Shown here: one piece after another, positions 1 to 6,416 of the stretch
Numbering within the stretch: the first letter of the stretch is position 1
How the letters are laid out: each line of letters begins with the position of its first letter
NCBI GenBank assembly: GCA_040773385.1
Contig: JAXGWH010000026.1
Location: 1-17,429 of the forward strand
Length of the DNA: 17,429 nt
Direction: 5' to 3'
Source of the DNA: Aeriscardovia sp040773385
Lineage (GTDB): Bacteria; Actinomycetota; Actinomycetes; Actinomycetales; Bifidobacteriaceae
Program-made: the position numbers and the translations under genes
The notes under the pieces: model-generated
Told to the model about the DNA's origin: nothing
The model's input: the letters and a program-made list of their open reading frames with translations, nothing else
The model's database searches: none

Positions 1-232
1 CAGTCCTGACAACGCGGCCATGGAGGGGTTCTTCGGCAGGCTCAAAAACGAGTTCTTCTACTACAAGGATTGGAGCGGCATCTCATTCGACGGCTTCAAG
101 AACAGGCTGGGAGAGTGGATTACCTATTACAACACGAGACGTGGAAAACAGTCTCTGGGCTGGAAGAGTCCCATCCAATATCGGCTAAGCTTGGGGTTGG
201 CAATTTAGTCTTAAAAAACATCCGCACCCCCA
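1..232 (+). mobile_element. Right end of an IS3-family insertion sequence
   Basis: The window opens inside an insertion sequence whose left part lies upstream. The transposase stop is at 206-208. About 24 bases later the sequence ends in CATCCGCACCCCCA (219-232), whose reverse complement begins TGGGGGTGCGGATG. IS3-family terminal repeats typically start with TG and lie a few tens of bases past the transposase stop, so 232 is a plausible right terminus. The left inverted repeat and target-site duplication are not in the window, so the exact boundary is inferred. Confidence 0.6.
2..208 (+). CDS. IS3-family transposase (OrfB), C-terminal fragment
   Basis: This is the last 68 residues of a DDE transposase, cut by the window edge; the reading frame is open from base 2. 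The fragment begins SPDNAAMEGFFGRLKNEFFY, the conserved block around the third catalytic acid (Glu in AAMEGFF, codon 23-25) of the IS3/IS150 integrase core. It ends with the family's usual tail: a WITYYNTRRG block (NYYN-R type) followed by SLGWKSPIQYR (L-x-x-SPxxYR). The sequence shows the C-terminal part of the catalytic domain; strand-transfer activity is known from the family. The ATG at 20 is internal, not a start. Whether the complete element is functional cannot be judged from here. Confidence 0.85.
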   Translation, partial: SPDNAAMEGFFGRLKNEFFYYKDWSGISFDGFKNRLGEWITYYNTRRGKQSLGWKSPIQYRLSLGLAI

Positions 233-491
233 CTTTCGATCTCCAAAACCGTGTCATCGCGGCCGGATAGATCCATGTGCCATGCAGTGGCCTGTGATGA
301 CAACGCTTCCTACGATGGAAGAGGCAGCCGGGCAGAGCGAAAGCAGACCGGTCGCTCGGAAAGAAACCGATGGCAAAGCTGGTCGATGAGGACCGGAGGG
401 GCCAAGAATGTCAGGAAGAACCCGGTGTGCGGATACGACGCGGAGCAGGGTTTTCACAGACAGACGGGCGGATCGAGGAGGATCGCGCATT
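233..491. other. Intergenic region between IS end and GH120 gene
   Basis: No convincing gene is present; short open frames here have no ribosome binding site and no recognisable product. An imperfect inverted repeat is visible: TGTCATC at 252-258 against GATGACA at 296-302, with GGCC at 261-264 and 289-292 inside it. It could be an operator or chance. A GAGGAGG ribosome binding site for the next gene is at 475-481. No clear -35/-10 pair was found, so the promoter of the xylosidase gene is unassigned. Confidence 0.4.
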
Positions 492-2699
492 ATGACAGTC
501 GATAACGCACACGCACAAGCGGCAGCGGCCACACAGTATGCCGGCATCAAGCCCCGGCAACGGTACGACTGGCCGGTACGGGACGTGCCGGTGGAGGACG
601 TGCCGCAGTTCTACCCGGGCCGCACGCTCCATGTGGACCAGAAAGCCACGCTGCCGGGTGACGGCAGCGCCGAGCACCCGTTCACCACCATCCAGGAGGC
701 GGCCGACGCGGCCCTCCCCGGCGACACGGTGCTCGTGCAGCCGGGCATCTACCGCGAGAACGTGGATCCGCGCCACGCGGGCGAGCCGCACCGGCGCATC
801 GCCTACCGTTCCGCGCAACGCGGCGCAGCCGTCATCACCGGCGCCGAGCGCATTACCGGCTGGAGCGACTGCGGCGGCGGTGTGTGGCGTGTGAGCCTGC
901 CCAACACCATGTTCGGCTCCGACAACCCGTACACGGACGTGATCCGCGCCGACTGGGTCGATTCCTCCGCCGGCACCCACCGCGGCCAGGTCTATCTCGG
1001 TGACATCGCCCTCTACGAGGCGCACCGCCTCGAGGACGTGACCGACCCCAAGCCCAACAAGGCGTCGTGGCAGCAGGAGTATGTTTCGTGGACGTGGTTC
1101 ACACGTCAGAGCGAAGACGGCGGTTCCACGCTCATCTGGGCCAACTTCCATGGCCATGACCCCAACACGGAAGGCGCGGAGATCACCGTTCGCCCCGAGT
1201 GCTTCATGCCCTCGCGCACCGGCATCGGCTGGATCAGCCTCGACGGGTTCGCCCTCACCAAGGCGGCCACACGCTGGGCCCCGCCCACCGCTTATCAGGA
1301 CGGTCTCGTCGGCCCGCACTGGTCCAAAGGCTGGATCATCGAAAACTGCGATATCTCCTATTCCCGCTGCGCCGGCATCAGCCTGGGCAAGAAACTGCAG
1401 CCCGACAACGAGAACAAGTGGACCAATCTCAAAACCAAAGACGGGGCGCAGACACAGCGCGAGACCGTGCTGGAGGCCTCGTACGACGGGTGGGACAAGG
1501 ACCATGTGGGCTCGCATGTGATCCGCCACAATCACATCCATGACTGCGGGCAGGCAGGCGTTGTGGGCCATATGGGCTGCGTGTTCAGCGTCATCGACCA
1601 TAATGACATCCACGACATCAACGTGCGCCGCGAGCTGGCCGGCGAGGAGATCGGCGGCATCAAGCTCCACGCCGCCATCGATGTGCTCATCGCCCACAAC
1701 CACATCCATCACTGCACGCGCGGGCTCTGGCTCGACTGGGAGGCACAGGGCACCCGCGTGAGCGCCAACGTGTTCGACCACAACACCATCCCTGATGACA
1801 CGGGCGACCTGTCCGCGCTCGCCGGTTCCATCACCGAGGACATCCAGGTGGAGGTCTCGCACGGCCCGACGCTCATTGACAACAACCTCCTGCTCTCCGA
1901 GCGTTCCATCCGTATCTGCTCGCAAGGCCTGGCCATCGTGCACAACCTCATCGCCGGCAGCTTCGACGCCGTGGGCCGTGGCACCGATAACGGCGCGGAG
2001 CACCACCCGTCCGCACGGTTCACGCCTTATCACGTGCCGCACGGCACGCAGGTGGAAGGCTTCATGACCTTCCTGCACGGAGACGCGCAGATCCTCAACA
2101 ACGTGTTCCTCGGCGCCGCCTTCCGCCCGCTCATCGCCCAGGCGAAGAAGCAGATGTGGCCCAGTGACAATCAGTGGGACGATATGAACTTCGACGTGGG
2201 CACGTTCCCGTACTCCGGTTATCCCACGATGGAGCAGTGGCGCTCTCAGTTCGACGGGGTCACACGCAACATTCCGCGCGACGTGTACTACGGGCATCTG
2301 CCGGTAGACAGCACCGGAAACGTGTTCCTCGGACTGGCACGTCCGGCCGACATTGACCGCGACGCGCTGTGCTCCACGGATCCCGTGCACTGGCAACTCG
2401 TGCATGAGGACGGCGCCTGGCACCTGTCCACCGACGCGGTGCGGATCATCCGCTCCCTTGAGGCCGGCGCGGAGCAGGCCGGCGACACACATCAGCCCGC
2501 CTCAGGGCGCGGTGTGATCACCACCGGTGCGCTGGGGGAGGCGTTCGAACCGGTCGAACGGTTCGAGAACCCTGATGGTTCGCCGATCACCTTCGACACC
2601 GACATCCTCGGTCGGCATCGTGGGGGCAGCCCCGTGGAGGCCGGCCCGTTCGCCCGTCTTGACGACGTGGAGAAGCCGGTGTTCCGCGACCTCGACTGA
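492..2699 (+). CDS. GH120 beta-xylosidase (XylC-like, right-handed beta-helix)
   Basis: Predicted 735-residue exo-acting beta-xylosidase releasing xylose from xylo-oligosaccharides. No signal peptide is visible, so it probably works in the cytosol on imported oligosaccharides. It resembles, from memory, Thermoanaerobacterium saccharolyticum XylC of family GH120: shared blocks include WAPPTAYQDGLVGPHWSKGW, GIKLHAAIDV and GLWLDWEAQGTRVS. The known nucleophile and acid/base (Asp382 and Glu405 there) correspond to Asp415 in LWLDWEAQ and Glu454 in QVEVSHGP. The spacing here is 39 residues instead of 23 because of an insert around PDDTGDLSALAGSITED. The fold expected is a beta-helix interrupted by a beta-sandwich in the first third. 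ATG 492 is chosen because GAGGAGG (475-481) precedes it; the open frame extends upstream to 408 without a ribosome binding site. No xylan transporter or regulator is nearby, and an insertion sequence end lies upstream, suggesting an accessory insertion beside housekeeping genes. Confidence 0.9.
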   Translation: MTVDNAHAQAAAATQYAGIKPRQRYDWPVRDVPVEDVPQFYPGRTLHVDQKATLPGDGSAEHPFTTIQEAADAALPGDTVLVQPGIYRENVDPRHAGEPHRRIAYRSAQRGAAVITGAERITGWSDCGGGVWRVSLPNTMFGSDNPYTDVIRADWVDSSAGTHRGQVYLGDIALYEAHRLEDVTDPKPNKASWQQEYVSWTWFTRQSEDGGSTLIWANFHGHDPNTEGAEITVRPECFMPSRTGIGWISLDGFALTKAATRWAPPTAYQDGLVGPHWSKGWIIENCDISYSRCAGISLGKKLQPDNENKWTNLKTKDGAQTQRETVLEASYDGWDKDHVGSHVIRHNHIHDCGQAGVVGHMGCVFSVIDHNDIHDINVRRELAGEEIGGIKLHAAIDVLIAHNHIHHCTRGLWLDWEAQGTRVSANVFDHNTIPDDTGDLSALAGSITEDIQVEVSHGPTLIDNNLLLSERSIRICSQGLAIVHNLIAGSFDAVGRGTDNGAEHHPSARFTPYHVPHGTQVEGFMTFLHGDAQILNNVFLGAAFRPLIAQAKKQMWPSDNQWDDMNFDVGTFPYSGYPTMEQWRSQFDGVTRNIPRDVYYGHLPVDSTGNVFLGLARPADIDRDALCSTDPVHWQLVHEDGAWHLSTDAVRIIRSLEAGAEQAGDTHQPASGRGVITTGALGEAFEPVERFENPDGSPITFDTDILGRHRGGSPVEAGPFARLDDVEKPVFRDLD

Positions 2700-2723
2700 T
2701 AGACAGGTACATTCACCGTGGTG

Positions 2724-2784
2724 GCTCTGAACGATCGGATACGCACGCGCTATCCAGAGCGTGCTTTATCCGATCGTTCTGAGC
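2724..2784. repeat. Nested palindrome A (extragenic repeat family)
   Basis: Outer arms GCTCTGAACGATCGGATA (2724-2741) and TATCCGATCGTTCTGAGC (2767-2784) pair over 18 bp with one mismatch. Inside them GCACGC (2743-2748) pairs with GCGTGC (2759-2764), leaving a 10-base loop. The structure starts 25 bases after the xylosidase stop. Its core CGCGCTATCCAGAGCGT (2746-2762) is the exact reverse complement of the core of palindrome B. There is no T-tract after it, so a standard intrinsic terminator is unlikely. Confidence 0.85.
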
Positions 2785-2792
2785 TTGTGACC

Positions 2793-2854
2793 GCTCTGAA
2801 TTATCCGATCGAGGACGCTCTGGATAGCGCGGACGAGATCGGATAATTCAGGGC
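2793..2854. repeat. Nested palindrome B (extragenic repeat family)
   Basis: Outer arms GCTCTGAATTATCCGATC (2793-2810) and GATCGGATAATTCAGGGC (2837-2854) pair over 18 positions with one G-T pair. The core ACGCTCTGGATAGCGCG (2815-2831) is the exact reverse complement of the core of palindrome A and contains a CGCT/AGCG stem. Downstream CCTTTTG (2854-2860) gives a short T-run, so RNA termination here is possible but weak. Confidence 0.85.
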
Positions 2855-2882
2855 CTTTTGCTTGAACGTGATAGTGAGAGTA

Positions 2883-2943
2883 GCGCAGAATAGTCAGATG
2901 AAGCCCGCTCTGAATAGTGCGGGCGAATCTGATTATTCTGAGC
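2883..2943. repeat. Nested palindrome C (extragenic repeat family)
   Basis: Outer arms GCGCAGAATAGTCAGAT (2883-2899) and ATCTGATTATTCTGAGC (2927-2943) pair with one mismatch and one G-T pair. Inside, GCCCGC (2903-2908) pairs with GCGGGC (2919-2924) around the 10-base loop TCTGAATAGT. The architecture (17-18 bp outer stem, 6 bp inner stem, 10-base loop) matches palindrome A. Both A and C end in the 13-base direct repeat TTCTGAGCTTGTG (2777-2789 and 2936-2948), so they appear to be diverged copies in the same orientation. Confidence 0.85.
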
Positions 2944-2973
2944 TTGTGTCAACAGAGTGAATAGGCCTGTCGA

Positions 2974-2981
2974 TATACAGT
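2974..2981 (+). promoter_or_regulatory. Possible -10 element of the map promoter
   Basis: TATACAGT (2974-2981) contains TANNNT-type -10 matches about 65 bases before the map start. No good -35 is seen at the usual 16-18 base distance; a TTGTGT at 2944-2949 is too far away. The box lies directly after the palindrome cluster, so map probably has its own promoter here. Confidence 0.3.
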
Positions 2982-3046
2982 GGACGCCGGTAGCAATCGT
3001 CACTCGCCGCACCCCTCGCGGGTCCGCGGCAATCGGAGGATCCACA

Positions 3047-3823
3047 GTGATCGAGATCAAGACACCGCAGGAAGTCAAGGAGATGCGCCCGGCCGGCAAA
3101 TTCGTGGCCGACATCCTCACCGAGCTCAAGGACCGGGTCAAACCGGGCATGAACCTGCTCGACATCGACGAGTACGTCCACAAGCGCATCGCCGACCGCC
3201 AGGGTGCCAGCTCGCCGTACGTCGATTACGCGCCCGACTTCGGCCACGGCCCGTTCGGCCACTACATCTGCACCTCCGTCAACGACGCCGTTCTGCACGG
3301 CAAGCCGTACGACTACGACCTCAAGGACGGCGACCTGCTCAGCCTCGACCTCGCCGTCACCGTGGACGGCTGGGTGGGCGACTCCGCCCTCTCCGTCGTG
3401 GTCGGAAAGGACAAGGACCCCTCCGACCTCAAGCTCATCAAGGCCACGGAGGACGCGCTCGCCGCGGGCATCGCGCAGGCGCGCCCCGGCAACCATCTGG
3501 GTGACATCTCCCATGCCGTGGGTGAGGTGGCCCACAAAAACGGCTACTCCGTCAACCTCGAGTTCGGCGGCCACGGCATCGGCCATGTGATGCACGGCGA
3601 CCCGTACGTGGCCAACGACGGCCGCGCCGGACGCGGTTTCCGCCTGCGCCCCGGTCTGGTGATCTGCATCGAACCGTGGTTCATGAAGACCACCGACGAG
3701 ATCTACCAGGACGAGCGTGACGGCTGGACCATCCGCTCGGCGGACGGCTCCAACGGCGCCCACTCCGAGCACATGATCGCCGTGACGGACGGCGACCCGA
3801 TCATCATGACCGCTAGGAAGTGA
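3047..3823 (+). CDS. map: Type I methionine aminopeptidase
   Basis: Predicted 258-residue cytosolic metalloenzyme that removes the initiator methionine from nascent proteins after deformylation. All five metal ligands of the pita-bread fold are visible: Asp101 (LDLAV), Asp112 (VGDSA), His176 (GHGIG), Glu209 (CIEPW) and Glu241 (HSEHM). His183 occupies the position of the second catalytic histidine. Length is normal for the single-domain type I enzyme. The start is taken as GTG 3047 because CGGAGGA (3034-3040) lies six bases before it and the protein then begins MIEIKTPQEV as in the family; the frame is open to 2957 without support. It is followed by a 13-bp direct repeat that begins in the last codons and then by a long hairpin, so it looks monocistronic. 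Confidence 0.95.
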   Translation: MIEIKTPQEVKEMRPAGKFVADILTELKDRVKPGMNLLDIDEYVHKRIADRQGASSPYVDYAPDFGHGPFGHYICTSVNDAVLHGKPYDYDLKDGDLLSLDLAVTVDGWVGDSALSVVVGKDKDPSDLKLIKATEDALAAGIAQARPGNHLGDISHAVGEVAHKNGYSVNLEFGGHGIGHVMHGDPYVANDGRAGRGFRLRPGLVICIEPWFMKTTDEIYQDERDGWTIRSADGSNGAHSEHMIAVTDGDPIIMTARK

Positions 3824-3852
3824 CATCGCCCCTGTAACAAAGTGACATCGCC
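3818..3852. repeat. 13-bp direct repeat spanning the map stop codon
   Basis: AAGTGACATCGCC occurs at 3818-3830, including the map stop codon TGA (3821-3823), and again at 3840-3852. The 22-base period and partial match of the remaining nine bases suggest a small tandem duplication of the end of map. Confidence 0.7.
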
Positions 3853-3857
3853 GCTCT

Positions 3858-3910
3858 GACACGGACAGGCCCGCTTTCCCCGTCATGCGGGGAGGGCGGG
3901 CCGACGTGTC
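3858..3910 (+). terminator. Long stem-loop between map and prfB
   Basis: Three stems nest here: GACACG (3858-3863) with CGTGTC (3905-3910), GGCCCGC (3868-3874) with GCGGGCC (3896-3902), and CCCCG (3878-3882) with CGGGG (3888-3892) around a TCATG loop. That is 18 paired positions in 53 bases. No T-tract follows, so termination would have to be of the U-less type; the element may instead act on prfB, whose putative -10 lies 36 bases downstream. Confidence 0.45.
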
Positions 3911-3946
3911 CACAAGGCGGCGAAAAGGGTCTTCTCCGCCGTCCTC

Positions 3947-3959
3947 TACAGTGGGATCC
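3947..3959 (+). promoter_or_regulatory. Putative prfB -10 box for a leaderless transcript
   Basis: TACAGT (3947-3952) fits the TANNNT -10 pattern and is followed by exactly seven bases before the GTG start at 3960. No Shine-Dalgarno sequence is present, so transcription probably begins at or next to the start codon. No clear -35 is seen. Confidence 0.5.
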
Positions 3960-5084
3960 GTGGCAGACGTAGATTTTTCCAATGACCTCGCGACGGTGAA
4001 GGAGACCTTCACCACCATCTCGGACGCGGTGCGCCCCGAGAGACTGAAGGCACGGATCGCCGATCTCGAGAAGCAGGCTTCCGCGCCCGATCTGTGGAAT
4101 GACACCGATCACGCGCAGGAGGTGACCTCCGCCCTCTCCTCGGCGCAGGCGCAGCTGCGGCGCGTGCAGGAGATGGGCCAGCGCATCGATGATTGTGAGA
4201 CGCTGCACCAGCTGGGCGAGGAGATGGACGACCGGGACTCCCTCAAGGAGTCGCGGCAGGCCCTCAAGAAGATCTCCGAGGATCTCAAGGACCTCGAGAT
4301 CAGCACCCTGCTGGACGGCGAGTATGACGAGCGCCAGGCCGTCGTCACCATCCGCTCGGGCGCCGGCGGCACGGACGCCACCGACTTCGCGCACATGCTG
4401 CTGCGCATGTACCTGCGTTGGGCGGAGCGTCACAACTACAAGATGCACATCCTCGACACGTCGTATTCGGACGAGGGCATCAAGTCCGTCACCTTCCAGG
4501 TGAACGAGCCGTATGCCTATGGGCGCCTCTCCGTGGAGGCGGGCACGCACCGGCTCGTGCGCATCTCCCCGTTCGACAACCAGGGCCGACGCCAGACGAG
4601 CTTCGCCGCCGTCGAGGTGCTGCCGCTCGTCTCGACCTCCGACCACATCGAGATCGACCCGAAGGACATCCGTGTGGACACGTTCCAGGCCTCGGGCCCG
4701 GGCGGCCAGGGCGTGAACACCACGTACTCGGCCGTGCGCATCACCCATCTGCCCACGGGGATCGTGGTGAGCATGCAGGACCAGCGCAGCCAGATCCAGA
4801 ACCGCGCCGCGGCCATGCAGGTGCTCGAATCCCGACTGCTCGTCCTGCGCCGACAAGAGGAGCAGAAGAAGCGCAAGGAGCTGGCCGGCGACATCAAGGC
4901 GAGCTTCGGCGACCAGATGCGCAACTACGTGCTCCACCCCTACCAGATGGTCAAGGATCTGCGCACCGGCTACGAGACCGCGAACACGGCGGCCGTGTTC
5001 GACGGCGATATCGACGGCTTCATCGACGCGGGCATCCGCTGGCGCCACCAGCAGCGCGTCGATGCCGAGAAGAACGGCGACTGA
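3960..5084 (+). CDS. prfB: Peptide chain release factor 2
   Basis: Predicted 374-residue class I release factor, which recognises UGA and UAA stop codons in the ribosomal A site and triggers peptide release. The SPF anticodon-like tripeptide of RF2 is at 203-205 (RISPFDNQG) and the universal GGQ hydrolysis motif at 248-250 (GPGGQGVN). The frame is uninterrupted, so the programmed +1 frameshift that autoregulates prfB in Escherichia coli and many bacteria is not needed. The start is chosen as GTG 3960, giving MADVDFSNDL; the in-frame ATG at 3885 falls in the loop of the upstream hairpin and would add 25 unlikely residues. It is the first gene of a run prfB-ftsE-ftsX-hydrolase, with ftsE 12 bases downstream, an order widely conserved in actinobacteria. 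Confidence 0.95.
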   Translation: MADVDFSNDLATVKETFTTISDAVRPERLKARIADLEKQASAPDLWNDTDHAQEVTSALSSAQAQLRRVQEMGQRIDDCETLHQLGEEMDDRDSLKESRQALKKISEDLKDLEISTLLDGEYDERQAVVTIRSGAGGTDATDFAHMLLRMYLRWAERHNYKMHILDTSYSDEGIKSVTFQVNEPYAYGRLSVEAGTHRLVRISPFDNQGRRQTSFAAVEVLPLVSTSDHIEIDPKDIRVDTFQASGPGGQGVNTTYSAVRITHLPTGIVVSMQDQRSQIQNRAAAMQVLESRLLVLRRQEEQKKRKELAGDIKASFGDQMRNYVLHPYQMVKDLRTGYETANTAAVFDGDIDGFIDAGIRWRHQQRVDAEKNGD

Positions 5085-5096
5085 GGCGGTGCTGCC

Positions 5097-6416
5097 ATGG
5101 CGATGATCTCCCTCAAGGACGTGAGCAAGGTCTACCAGGAGGGCGCGCGTCCGGCGCTCAGCCACATCAACCTGGAGATCGAGGGCGGCGAGTTCGTCTT
5201 CCTCGTGGGCGCCTCCGGCTCGGGCAAGACGACGCTGCTGCAGCTGCTCCTGCGCGAGCAGCAGGCCACGAGCGGGCAGATCCACGTGATCGGGGAGGAC
5301 CTGCGCAGGCTTCCCGACCGGCTCGTGCCGCGCTACCGGCGCAACATCGGCTTCGTGTTCCAGGACTACAAGCTCCTGGCCGGCAAGACCGTGTGGCAGA
5401 ACATCGCCTTCGCCCTCGAGGTGATCGGGGCGAGGCGCTCCGTCATCAAGACCCGCGTGGCGCAGGTGCTCACCACGGTCGGCCTCGACGGCAAGGAGAA
5501 CCGCCTGCCCTCCGAGCTGTCGGGCGGCGAGGCGCAGAGGGTCGCCATCGCCCGCGCCTACGTGAACCATCCCAAGCTCCTGCTGGCCGATGAGCCCACC
5601 GGCAACCTCGACCCCACCACCTCCGTGGGCATCATGGAGGTGCTCGACGCCATCAACCGCACCGGCGACACGACCGTGGTGATGGCCACCCATAACGAGG
5701 AGATCGTCAACTCCATGAAGAAGCGCGTCGTCGAGCTGCACAACGGCGAGATGGTGCGCGACGAGAGGAACGGCGGCTACGACTCGGCAAAGTACTTCCC
5801 TGATGCCGAGGTGGAGAACAAGGCCCGGCGCGTCAACGCGGGCACGTCCGGCGCACGCTCCGGTGCGCAGGGGCAGTCGGCCGCTGACGGTCGTGACGGC
5901 CGCCAGGACGGCCGGGATCTGGCGCAAGAACCGGCCCTGCGCCATGCCCCGACGGGGACGGACGGCGAGGCGGCCGACCGCAACAGGCGCGGGACGCGTC
6001 AGGCCGCGGCAGACCGGGATGCCGGCCGTACCGGGCAGGACCATACCGGGCAGGACCGGCCGACCCCTACCCATGACAGCGACGACGACCTCATCGAGGC
6101 GGCAGGCGGGGATCCCGGCATCGCACGTCTGGAAAAGTCGATCCATTCGGGTCGCACGGGCCGTTACGAAGAAAGCTTCCGTCCCGTCGAGGAGACGTTG
6201 ACATGGGGGATGGGGCTGGCCGAGGTCGAGACCGGCAACGGTGCGCCCCGCAAAGCTGAGGCCGCCCACGGCGGCCGGGGCGGGGACACCACGGACGGTC
6301 GTGAGAGCCGTGGCGACCATGATGCCGGCCGTGGAAACCGCGGCAACGGACGGACGGGCGTCTCTGAAACTTCTGATGGCGCTTCCGGCGCTTCTGACAA
6401 GGGAGGGGCACGATGA
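5097..6416 (+). CDS. ftsE: Cell division ATP-binding protein FtsE with long disordered tail
   Basis: Predicted ABC ATPase that pairs with FtsX at the divisome to control a cell-wall hydrolase. Residues 1-235 are a complete FtsE: Walker A GASGSGKT (38-45), Q-loop FVFQDYKLL, signature LSGGEAQ (141-147), Walker B LLLADEPTGNLD with Asp165-Glu166, and switch His199. Family members usually end near residue 230. Here about 200 further hydrophilic residues follow, rich in Gly, Arg, Asp, Thr and Ala and predicted disordered, including the repeat TGQDHTGQD from a tandem DNA duplication (TACCGGGCAGGACC at 6029-6042 and 6044-6057). One island, about residues 345-374 (GRYEESFRPVEETLTWGMGL), is less repetitive and contains aromatic residues. 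The start is ATG 5097 after a weak GAGG (5083-5086); ATG 5103 is possible. The stop overlaps the ftsX start by four bases (ATGA). Confidence 0.95.
   Translation: MAMISLKDVSKVYQEGARPALSHINLEIEGGEFVFLVGASGSGKTTLLQLLLREQQATSGQIHVIGEDLRRLPDRLVPRYRRNIGFVFQDYKLLAGKTVWQNIAFALEVIGARRSVIKTRVAQVLTTVGLDGKENRLPSELSGGEAQRVAIARAYVNHPKLLLADEPTGNLDPTTSVGIMEVLDAINRTGDTTVVMATHNEEIVNSMKKRVVELHNGEMVRDERNGGYDSAKYFPDAEVENKARRVNAGTSGARSGAQGQSAADGRDGRQDGRDLAQEPALRHAPTGTDGEAADRNRRGTRQAAADRDAGRTGQDHTGQDRPTPTHDSDDDLIEAAGGDPGIARLEKSIHSGRTGRYEESFRPVEETLTWGMGLAEVETGNGAPRKAEAAHGGRGGDTTDGRESRGDHDAGRGNRGNGRTGVSETSDGASGASDKGGAR

Noticed and set aside
251..505. Small ORFs between the IS end and the GH120 gene
   Set aside because: No ribosome binding site, no recognisable product and overlapping frames on both strands.
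411..2492. 693-residue minus-strand open frame across the GH120 gene
   Set aside because: Repetitive Val/Ala/His/Asp composition typical of a shadow frame; the plus strand carries clear GH120 motifs.
2723..2950. CRISPR array
   Set aside because: The repeated units are palindromes of differing arm sequence and orientation, without regular direct repeats and unique spacers.
3960..4060. Programmed frameshift site in prfB
   Set aside because: The frame is continuous from GTG 3960 and no in-frame TGA with a slippery codon interrupts the early region.
3813..6320. 835-residue open frame on the minus strand across prfB and ftsE
   Set aside because: Lies antisense to two well-supported genes; long antisense frames are expected with strong G/C third-position bias, and no family motif or ribosome binding site was seen.
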